Assembly (NCBI GenBank): GCA_959347315.1 | Contig: OY365811.1 | Coordinates: forward strand, 29,199,229-29,263,228 | Direction: 5' to 3' | Length of the DNA: 64,000 bases | From: Bimastos eiseni | Taxonomy: Eukaryota; Annelida; Clitellata; Crassiclitellata; Lumbricidae | Part shown: positions 12,301 to 24,300 of the stretch, piece by piece | Layout of the letters: each line of letters begins with the position of its first letter | How positions within the stretch are numbered: position 1 is the stretch's first letter | Translations under genes and position numbers: made by a program | Notes under the pieces: generated by a model | Databases searched by the model: none | What the model was told of the DNA's origin: nothing | Seen by the model: only the letters and a program-made list of their open reading frames with translations

Positions 12301-15300
12301 GATTTGAACTTAGACTATAGTCTTGCAAAGCCAACAGATCAAGAACTGCCAAGGTAAGATTTCTGTAATAAAAAAACCTGTAATTTGTGGAATTGGTTTT
12401 CCAGAACTAGATCTTCCTTCCATGAGGATGCTTGCTAAGAACGACTGCCTTGAGTCACTAAGAAGGTCATTTGCCCCAGATGAATTCGGCTCAAAGTCGT
12501 AGGAAGCCAGCTGTGCATTGCCGAGCAGACAGAGAGCATAACTGCTGCATGGCTGGATCTGTGCCAATGTCTGACTTGTCTGCAACAGAATCAAATAATT
12601 GCACAGCAGTGTGGGCTTCACACCAAAATCTAGCCTAAGACCTGGAACTGTTGCCGTTCTGATATCAGAAGCTGCCACATCAAATCTAAGCTGCTGTGCG
12701 GCACATCTATAGCGTCCATAAACTTCTTTTCTTTCACCAAAGCTAGTCTGGGAATCTTTCTGAGTATTTACAACATGTTCTATATAAATTCTGTCAGGTA
12801 ACGAACAGTTGCATCATTATTAGTATATCCTATACTTCTATGACACACCTGATGCTACAATGCAACTTCGTTAATGAATTGCATGCGACGTTACATAACA
12901 CTGTCCATCCGAATGATGGGCTTCAGATGGATAGAAACTGAACAATCTCTGTGCACTTGAAGCAAATATTGAACCAATAAGTCACCATGTCAGAGGTTAT
13001 AATTTCAGTCAAAACCCAGCATGTTGAAAGATTTGCTGTTAAGGCAAAGTTTCACTGCTCTGATTGCCTTAATCCTTATAACAGTGCCATAAAAGTGCTC
13101 CAAATGAATGAACCAAGTGAGTGGCAAGCAGAGATGGTGGTTAATCAATTAGATAAGCAGCGAATGCTAATTATAATTGATAAGCAACGCAGTTTTGTTA
13201 ATTCTATTTCTAATCGATTGGCAAATATCAGCAGCTAATTCTAATTCCAATCAATTAGAAGTTCAGCTAAATTGATTAGCAAAATTATTGACTAATCGAT
13301 TAGACACAAGGATAATTCTGATTCTAAAATCAATCAGTCAAAAGATTTTTCTAGTTCATCAATTAGAAAATTTCAGTAGATAATTCTAATTATAATCATT
13401 TAGATGATCATTTAGAAATCGTGCTCATCTCTGGTGGCAATTGAACAACAAGCAGGCAAGGCGAGTGTAAAAATGAACAAACAAATGGATGATTCATGGA
13501 TATCATTACCTTCAGCTGAAGTTGGAGAAGTTGAGCATTGGAAGGAATCGTGGAGTGGCGGATGATGGCAGACAGCCGCTCACATCTTGCTCTAATCAAA
13601 GTAACATTCTCCTTTGATGTTTCCAACAACTTCTCCAGAAGCAGTGAATGAGCATCCATCAACACTTGCTCCAGCTTTCGGTATGTGTCCCCTCGGGCAA
13701 CAGTTGTCAAGGCAATTGAAGCCATAAGGGCAACACTAACAGAATTGTAACACAGAAAAAAAAAACTTACAGTTTTAGCCTGTGCTTTCATCTGTTAATT
13801 CTTACTTCCTTCATACTTGCTTACTTTCTCTTTACTCTCTCACAGCTTCAAAGTAATAGCTCATTAGGATTTTTTGTGATTGTATATATTTTATTGTTCT
13901 ATCTGATGTTCCCACAATGCGTTTGCAGGCGGTTCGATAAAGTACATACTTCCTGAAACATGTCACATGAAAAATCATATTAGAAATAAGTAAGTGGTTA
14001 GCACTTTAATGATAAATTGCATTGATTTATCAATCACATAAATTGGTACACGTTCATTGCAGAGGAGTTAAATGAACAAGTCATTACTTTTGCCAAATGT
14101 CGACAGCTGAAAGATATTCGCTGCTGCTGCTGATGGCAGATGAGACCAATTGTCCCAAATGAATTAAACCCTGCAGCAGACAGACATTAGAGAAGCAGAG
14201 AAGGTTTTCTGCACTCAGCTTCCTCTCCCTGATAAGGCAAACAAATAACCTCACCTTTAAAATCTACTAAATAAAAAAAAAACAGCCAAATGTAACCATG
14301 AAATCATTACACAATTAAATAAAAAAACCAGTACACCTTTACCTGAACTCCTCTAGCATTCTGCAGAAAGTGGACAAGAGATAAAACCATTTGATTATAA
14401 ATTACTGTTGGCCAGAGCGGACAAGGAGCCATGCCACCAAAAGACCTGATGGTTATTATCTGTGACTCCAGGGTGGAAACCTTAATACTCTAACTATAAT
14501 ACAGTGATATATTCACTGATATCAGATATATAATGTATATTATTTTTATCCACCTTATGTCTTTACTTGGCTGAGGCTCACACAAAAATGTTAAACACAT
14601 TATTATGTCATAAATATATGGTGTTATATTAGACAGTGGTCGGCAGTTTGCAATGTCACCTGTTAATATTACATTGAACCACTAGTTGACCACCAGTACC
14701 ATATAATAAAGCAGAAGCACTTCAAAGTAGGTATACAGCAATAGAAGTGACCTTGCGGTGTCTGGCTTCAAAGCGTCTTCAATGCCACTCCGAAGAAGAA
14801 GCTCCAATCCCTTGAGAAGATAGGCAAGAGAATCCTTGCTTCGATTTCCAGGACCACCTTTCTTCAGTACCAGAGCCACTCCCAGGTAAAACCTCACAGA
14901 ACACATATATATATACAAAGCAGCTGTAAGATTTTTCTAAAAGATGCTTTAAAATGTTCAGAAACATTTAAAAAAAACCTATGACAACAATGACGATGAC
15001 ACATTTGTTAATATAGTAATTTTGATGATAACGTACTGTCCGATTTCCCATGGGCGTTGACGGTTTCATATGGATTAAACAACTTGAACCCCAGTTTATT
15101 CTTTTGAGCTCCCTGCATCTAGCCTCAAATTCATTACCAACAGTCAATTGCAAAATCTTCACATATCATGCAAGTTCATTAACCTCATTTTAAAATAATG
15201 AAACTTTGAAGTATTACTTGTTGTGATTGTTCTGTTCGGTTTAGATGAGTAAACATATTCCATTGAGTCTTTGGATGCACTGTGTTCTGGATCTGGGTAC

Positions 15301-18300
15301 AAACTGAGTACTCTTAGCTTTTTTTACTAATCGTTGGTGGCTGGCAGCATTTTGTACTAGAATCTCTTTTGAGCCATTTTTAACAGTTGCGAAGTTTCTA
15401 AAATTGCATTAAATTCATCTGTTAGCAAAACAATGCAGTGTTCCAGAAGTCATCCAATGCCATGCACAAGCAAAGAATTCCCTTCAGCAGTTGACAGATG
15501 GCCATGGATGTTCAGAGTCTCTGGACCAAGTTGATCAATAGGAATTGGATGGAGAAACTAAGAGGCCAGTGCCATGCACAGAATCAATTACATGGGCAGT
15601 GAGCTTTAATTTGGCCTTTCTATATAAATGTTGGCTTATACTACACCTCTTGGTTGCCGTAATCTACCTGGCCAAGTTGTGCTGATCATTCCAGCCGAGC
15701 GCTGCTTCCAGTCTTGGAACGGCCTTATCGTAATCTCCGAGGACCACCAGCATACGTCCAACATGAAAATGGTGGACAGCCTTGGTATCATCCAAGGAAA
15801 GTGCATCGAGGTATTTGAGGTATGCCTGATTGACCAGTGAGTTCTCACCGACTGCTCTCTGCGTACTGCCAATTTCACGACTGATGCCCCCAACATCAAC
15901 ATCCTTGCCAAAAATGAAGTCATTAAAACAACAGACTAAGCATTAATGCGAATGTGTATCTTCTATCAAAGCAAAAATTCAATCAAATAGTTTGGTTTGT
16001 TTTCAGCCAGGCATAACATTATTGTGTCGTTCATATCAAGATAAAGGTTAAACAATAAACAGGCCAACTCTGCTCCATTTCTACCATGCTGATCGAAAAT
16101 CTATAGCTTGCCCATTGGTTCTGTTTAAGAACAGCCCAAAGCTAAGCTGCACAGCTGAAAGCTAGTGATGATCAGAGTTTGACCTCAGAGCATTATGGAC
16201 TGTGTGTTGAATGTATTTTTACCACCTCGGTCAGATTTGCACAGTTAGCCACACAATATGAGTTGGCAACAACCCAAACCACCACAACCTTGATGCGTGC
16301 ATTCAAATGCCAAGGTTGACCATGGCAATGCAACTTAAGCAGGTCTAACTCTCAATCAATCATAAATCAATCAATCAATCAATTTTTTATTAAATCGAAA
16401 TCAAATACGTCTATTTACAATTGCCAAACTTCTATATCTACGTACTCATATTATAATAATAGCAGTAGTATTCCACATTCAGTAGCAATCACAAACCATG
16501 AAACAATTTAGCTCCATAGGGCCTATTGATAAAAATTTACGGCTTTTAATTGATGGCTGAATTATTTTTCCAGCTAATATTATTGGTAAATGGAGGTTAC
16601 AATGCATTGACTTCCAATACATGTCATAGAATGCTAAAATAACAAAGGCAACCCTCATTGTAAGTCTCAAGTTTGGACTTTAAACAAAAAAATAAATAAT
16701 CTCATTAAGTGAACACTTCCAGCATTAATCAGTTCCAATTGATTTTAAATGTTATGGCTCAACCAATCAGCAGTATGCCTAAATTTAGACAAACTAATTT
16801 TGTGCTAAGGTCTATGAACAGAAATCAATCCTGAATCTGAAGCTTGGATGAAAAATCAACCGGCAACAGCATCGTATCTGAGAATTCATAAAATGTCTAA
16901 GGATTACAGTACGAGACATTCAGAGGCACTGTCAACGTGACAGCTCCAAGTAAACAAGAAAGATTTCAAGCAGCAAAGAGATTAGGGTGGGACCCCAGCT
17001 AGAATCTAACTGAACATTGAGAAGGGGTGATTCTACATAAAAGGGCCAATGATGGTAAAGGCACGATGTTGAGCAATTCGTCAAAGCCTTAACAAAACAG
17101 AGCTGAGAAGTAGCTAATTGTGATGTAATGTCATACAACAGACATTTTCTTTGTCTCACCATATAAGAACCTGCCAGAGATGGTTCACAACCAACAGACC
17201 TAAAGATATCAGGGCTACATAAGAGTGATCAGCTCATCTTCAGGTAAAGTCTCAATTGATATATACACAGAATCCAGCTAAACATTGCTCCATGCTCTGT
17301 TAATTTTTCATTCCCAATACCTGCCTCAGTCTACATGGCAACACCATTGAATCGACTATGAAAGATTTCCATTAGTGCAACTGATGCTTTGTGGTTGACA
17401 CCACATTACCTTAGCTGCTTGTATTGACTTCCATGCATATAAGGCCTGAACATGGTCGGCTTTGAAACTCTGACCCTTCTCCAACAGACTATGGTACTCT
17501 TTGTCAATTGCCTTCAGCTGAGCAGCTGCTGTGGCATTTGGCGGCAGTCCTCGCAGACGACAAATGGCATCACACTCTTCGGCTTTTGAGCTCTCCTGTG
17601 CTGCCATATCCATACCGGCTGCACCAGTCAACTGTACACATATTGTAAAACAAGTAAAAGTAATTGTAATCTCTAAATATCTACAGCACCCACAAAATTG
17701 AAGTCGCTGGAACGAGCCAATTCACAGGTGCTTAATCAAAACAAAAATGATAAGCAGGCAGTCAAAATCCAGAGTGTCAGGCAGGCAGACAGACAGATGA
17801 CTAAGCTGGATGGTGTTTAGAGTTGGAAGGGCAACGAAGGTGAGGGCAAGAGGAGGAAGCGGGATAGGATCTGTGAAGAAGCAGTCTCAGTTTTGAGTGA
17901 AAGAGCTGTGGTGAGCGAGCAAGAGGTGAGGTTTTGGTGAGTTCATGGGATGGATCAGATATTTGTTGTATATTGGCATGAGTTTAAAGATAATTACTCT
18001 CAATCCTTACTGCAAATGAGAATTTCTGCATTTTATTTAGGCAAGTCCACTTGCAGAAAACATCATCAACTGTTGCAACAAAGTCTATAGAAACAAATGA
18101 CGACTCATCTTAACCGATAAAATTAGGTCATTTATATTATTTTCAATGGGAGCATTAGGATAACGTGGGATCATGCGTTTTCAGATGCTGTGCTTGCTAC
18201 ATTGGATTCGTCTACCCCAAAAAGCCCAATGTCATATTGCTATTTCCAAGATCCACAATTTTACTATATCACTTGCATGACTTAAAATTGGCCTTTAGCT

Positions 18301-21300
18301 TCAGTTTCCTGCATTACGCCATGCCTTATGTCTTTATGCATACACAAATTTAGATAAAAAATAATTCAGATAAAAATAGATAAAGGTTGACTAAGCCTTC
18401 AACTCCCTAGGTGGCAATTGTGAGTAAAATGGCTAAAGGAAAGATGGGCACTTGCGTGGTTGCCATACAATTAAATTCGACTTCTGTTAAACCTGTTACT
18501 GCTATACAATAACATTATCTAAATCTCACTGCAGTTTGTCAGTCAGAATGAATAACACAATTATTATTATTAAAATCATTATTATTATTTATTTTCCCGA
18601 GGTACATATGATCCCTCAGGATTCAAAACAATTAGGGGGGCATTGCTCTGGAATGGCTGTTATTATTATTATTATTGTTACAAAAGCGACAAAGTGTTTT
18701 AAAAAAACACAATTCATCTGCCTGCAGATGAGCATGTTGCTTTTAATTAATAATTCATAATTCCATCAAATCCAGCAAGGAGGGCCTGCAAGAGTTTCCT
18801 ACGAGGCCATCAGGCAGTTAGACACATAAACATTAGTGACTGGAAAGGTTGTTAGTTCTGCTCAAACGAAAGTGACGACTGCTTGCCTTGTCTTTCTTTA
18901 CACCAATGACATCTTCTAAGTGGAACTTCTCTTCCAAGATCATTCCGAGTCTCAGGTGAAGGCCAGCATTTTTAGTCTTGCCTGCCTTAATAGCAGAGGC
19001 AAGGCAAATCAAGGATCGATCCAGGAAGGCAACAGGACTCTGGTCTTCCCCATACGTTGGCAGCGCCTGCCCAACATCAGGCAGGCTAGTGAAGTACTTT
19101 TCAATCACTTCATTCGACAAAACTTCCAGTTTGACAGCATCAGTCACATCAAAACTTTGCTGCAACTGCTTCTCCCAGATGCGGACCTTTATTAAATAGC
19201 AGAAACACATTTACTGTGCAGCCATATTAATTTTGCCGGATTTTCCAGAATGCGTTCAAGGACTGAATATAATGTGCAATGAATTTCATGTTCATCTGAA
19301 AATAGTTTAAGAATCTGTGTTTTAAATAATGTCATGAAAAAAGAATGTGACTTGAGTGGCGCTATATAATTGCTCCATTACATTACACATTAGGCCTACA
19401 TAGCATCATTGAATTTTGATGTTGAGCATCTCAAAACAATTTGTACATCAGTGTCTAAGAATATTGTAATGTAAGGGTAGTCACAATAAATTATTTAAAA
19501 TATAACCATCACTTCAACTTCATCCTGATTTTAACAAAGAAAGTGTATACTAAAAGTGACTTACAAACCAATTTAGCTCATCATTGAATGTTAAGCATTT
19601 GCTTCATGCATAGTTAGGTGGCGATATCCTTGAAGATCTTGCTGTAGTCATAAAATCTGCGATGTTGAAAAAGATCGAGGTCAAAAGGCTGTTTAAGTAG
19701 CAGTTTATGGATTAATCTCCTCTACCATAAGAACTGTCTTGGATCTCCTCAAGTCTTGGCATCAGTCATGGTGCCACACTGCCTTGGCCTTGATAAAATC
19801 AGTGTTACATATACACAGTAACACTGGCTTCTGTTGCTGTATTCTTCCAAATGCTAGAGACACATTTACAGCCCCTTTTCTAAGATTCCTCTATACCTGG
19901 TGGCCTTCTGTAACACAATCCCCTCACAGTAGTTCTTTCAGAAATGCTATACAAATAAACCAGTACAATACTCTACAGTATAATACAATGAATACTTTAC
20001 AATACCAAACAATACAATACCTCAACTGTGTGTGTCAGTGGAGCAGAATTCTTTTCAAACTTTGAGTTATCTGCCTATGTATAAACAGCCAAAAGTCTTC
20101 AGTTAATGATATGTCAGTTACAAGGAAATAGAACAGAAATAGAATAGATTCAAAACCAAGAACCGCACCACAACTCTACGGAAATTCGTAGTGATATAGA
20201 TTCTATTTAATTTTATACAGTAATTATTATTACACAAGAATTAAAATGGTTATAATTATTTCTGATCGATTCGATACATGGCAGAGGAAGGTGGAAGGAA
20301 AGTGGTGGGGAAGAGAACAGAATAGGAATTAAAGTTGAAGAGGAGGGAGAAGGATGGCTGGGGAAGGGAGGAGGAGGCAAGGCTATGGAGATGATGAGAG
20401 GAGTAGATGGGATGGGAGTGAGTGGGAGGGTTGGGAGAGGGAACAGGAATGGAAGGGGATGTGGATGGGAAAAAGGAAGAGGAAGGGGCAGAGAAGTGGA
20501 GGGGAAGTGGAAGTGGAGGGAAGAGTAAGTGGAGAAGGGGAGAAAGGGCTGATTTCAAGTGGCTCAACTTAGCTCACTGAACTTTACTGTCCTTGATGCC
20601 AAGGAGAAATTCGAACTGATGGCAAACACTGAGCCCCTTAGCGACATGAAGACTGTCTGGCGGATGGTCTACTGAAGTTGTTCACACTTTTACATCGAGT
20701 TATATTGCTTTCCCAGTCATTGTTGAAGTGTTACCATAATAATGCATACAACTTATGGAACTGAAGTGTTTCAAAGCAGAACTCAAATATAAGTCCTACC
20801 TAAGGAATGTGAATCGTCATTAGTTAGTGAACAAATCATACCACATCACCTTTAAACATGTAATTGGTTTAGATGAGGTCTCACCTCTAACTTTGGAGTC
20901 AGGTTAAAGTCTTTAAGACGACTTCCTAAATCGGTAAACTTAACTTTTTCACTAAGTCCTAAAAAGAGCATTTGAAATTGTTTGCATCAGCAGAATAGTT
21001 AAGTATAATATTCTGATCATCATTAAACTGTGCAAAATTGACATTTATAGCCCACTCACAATGTGTACATCTCAAATTATGACCATCAAATTATCATGAA
21101 GATTATGATGATAATGTTAACAGTTTTCATTATCCTCGATGAAATAAATATGCCCGAGATGATGACAATGATACACAATTACACGCAATATAGTATTTAA
21201 GACACATTCAATTTTGAAACTAGAAATACATATTTTGGAGGAGACCATGGAGACATAGAAGCAAGCAACCAGTTTCAAGTTACCGAATCTGAATCTAGTT

Positions 21301-24300
21301 TGAGGAGAAGTATGTTAAGCATATTGATGCTAGAGAAGCTCTATTATTTAGAGATATTGGTTGTCTGGCTGCTTTTTTCTTTCAATTTATCTTTTCAGAT
21401 ATAAAAATCATTTTCAAAATATGTTTCATTATTTATTGAAAAGCAAAAAAGCCACTGAATAAAATCTGGAACCAAACCCCTATCAGTAAATGTATTAAAT
21501 TAGTAAATACTGTTACACAGTACACAGTAATAAAATTATGATATGAATGAATAAAGTCAACTAGAAAATTAAAAAGGGGTACAGTCATTAAATCGCCCCT
21601 TGGCACCAAAGCCCTTCATCATGCCCTATAATGAGAAGATGATGTAATCGTTATGTCCATCAATACAATGATTGCAAAACTAGACAAAATAATTCTTCTA
21701 ATTAAATGATGAAAGAAATTATGCTATGATTACAAAGATTTTTATGATGGACAAAAATATCTACCTCCATTGATTAGAGGTACAGACACAAACGATGCAG
21801 ACATCTCTTTATCCAGCTCATGATTCGATAAACGCCAGTCCGACTCGAGAGCTTGTTCCCCAATTGGATCAATCTTGGATGTTCTTGTAAAGATGTCTAT
21901 GATTGGTCCAGAGTAAGTGTGCACTGGCTGACTTCCTTTGACTGTAATTGGCTGATATAGTGGGGCCAACGACACAGGACATTCGTACTTAAAGGAAAGA
22001 CCAGCATCAGCAAACCGAACAAAAAGAGGAATCTGCTTCCGGATCAAGAACATTGTGTACAGCTGAACAGATCAAAACATGTAAACAATTTGCAACAATT
22101 AAATAAAAAGAAAATGACAGCACAACCTTATAATGACAGTGATTTAAAGAGATTTATGAAGCAAGGGCATCCATACTAGCAATTATTATCGCAAGATTTC
22201 GGTGCCAGTAGCTGAAGCTAGGTAAAATCTATTCAAAGTCAACCAACACAAAAACAAAACAATGAAGATGCAAAACAAGACAATTGCAAAAACGTCAAAA
22301 ATGCTAAAGAAAACAGACAATACAACACATAAATAAAATGACACAAATTCTGCCAAATTCCTTAGAAAATTAAAGTCAAACATCACTACATCTACATGTA
22401 TGTAATTTAATTATGTAAGTCAGAAAAGGTTATTACTTGCACATTAGAATGATTGGGTGAAGTCACTTCAACATTAATCACAGTTTGTCCAACATTAAGT
22501 GGAATAGTGGAGCCCGACTTCCCACCATTGACCTTGATGGAAGCCTTGGGATCATCCAGAATAGGTATGATGGAGACGCTGGAACTGTTACATGGCAGCA
22601 AACCTTAACCAAATAAAGAAAAAAATCTTATTTCTCAATCTTAAACTGCTGCAGAATAGTTTTTATATAATTTATGTAGTTATGAAATCTGCAAACCTTA
22701 TGGGCACAGTTAGATGTTAATGCTGAAACTTTTCTTCTAATGACGAATTATAGAATAATATTTATAGTAAAAGAACAGTCCCAGCATTTTTATATCTCTC
22801 CAACTAGAGTAATGCATATGATTCAGTGTCAGATGCCAGAGAAAACTTTATGGTCATTCTGATTTAACAAAGATATCTAATAATCTATCCCTCATGTTAT
22901 TATTCATTTGATCAAACAAACAATATGCAAACCTCCATCCAATACTAAATCAAGAAAAGAATTTCATCCAGTCGCCATGTGTCTGAAGCCAAAACAAGAA
23001 GGTCCAACTGGTTAGTATAAGTTGTTTAGTTGCAATTTCTCTTCTGTAGCCATACAGTGGTTATAAATTATGAAAACCAACCAAAGTATTCGAAAACATT
23101 TGAAGCAAATGGTGGATTGATGACGGCACCCTTGATTTCAATTCCAGCCAAAGCAGCATCTTTAGCAGACAATCGCTTGGCATGAACCCAGTATGCCTTC
23201 GTTGATCCATCTTCTGCTGTCACCTCAATTTTAATGTTGTTTAATTCACCTTCACTCAGTTTAACTGATTTTGAGCCACCACTACCCTGACCAAAAGCAA
23301 ACACACACACACCGCAAGTGTAATTTGGGCCTGTCATGTATAAACTGATGCATTATTATCAACTCTATTAAAATGGATTGGATTGTACTAGTTCAACAAT
23401 TCAGGTCCAGAAATGCCTTTAACAATATCAACTACAACCGAATCTGCATGGAGCCTGGACTGCAGCAGATGACAAGGTGACTGGCGCACAAATGACACTG
23501 ACCATTGTACAGGCACTTCATCATTTCAACCCTCCACAGCACTACATCCAAGTCCAGACATTAGACGTTGATCTAAAATGGGACTAATATGGAAGGTATA
23601 TGAAGCCTTAAATGTGGCAGCCAATCAGTGATTGTCTAATACGTCTGATTTTCTGATACGCCGCCGGTGACGTCTGCGATCGGCTATCAATCAATCAATC
23701 AATATATAGCGCCTCTTAAAGATAACTATTCAGAGGCACTCCCGACGTAGGCCCGGTCAAAAAGGAAATTCTTAAAAAGTTTATAGAAAGAGCCAGACAG
23801 GTCGCATGGGAGAGAGCGCAGGTCAGATGGGAGGTTGTTCCAAACACTGGGACCCACAATTGCAAAAGCTCTATTTTGCCTGGCTATGTAATGAATAAAG
23901 TGACATCAGGATATTCGGAAAGATAACATTGAACGTGTAATCGTCAAAAAGGCACAGGTCTAAATCTGTGCTACTCCAGTCACACAAATCTTCCTTTGAT
24001 AAAATTTTACTTCAACAAATCTTACTTTGAACAAATATTATTTATATTACAAGTTCCATATATTAAATCATTATATTTCATTAACAAAAACAAATGCGAC
24101 TGCCACTTTATCCTCAACGAGCCCCAGATGTAGTCACAAACATAATCTAGGTCATTGACCCAGTTTTCAAGGGCTTCATATCCCTTCCATATTTGTCTCA
24201 GGTATTAGCATTTGCATGTTCATCGATTTCAAACTTATATATGCCTCATGGGAGTTACTAAGCAGTTGTTTGCATATCACTTAATGATGCTTTACCTGAA

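Noticed and set aside
15628..15923. Plus-strand 70-codon and minus-strand 95-codon frames
   Set aside because: Shadows of TPR exon 8, which is read in a different minus-strand frame.
18920..19195. Two plus-strand frames of 91 and 73 codons
   Set aside because: They are antisense to exon 6 of gene 1, whose minus-strand frame fits the spliced model.
20256..20572. Ser/Pro-rich and Gly/Glu/Arg-rich frames on the two strands
   Set aside because: Both are caused by the polypurine tract.
20576..20680. Short plus-strand frame NFTVLDAKEKFELMANTE...
   Set aside because: Looks protein-like for about 30 codons but lacks splice context and I cannot assign a family.
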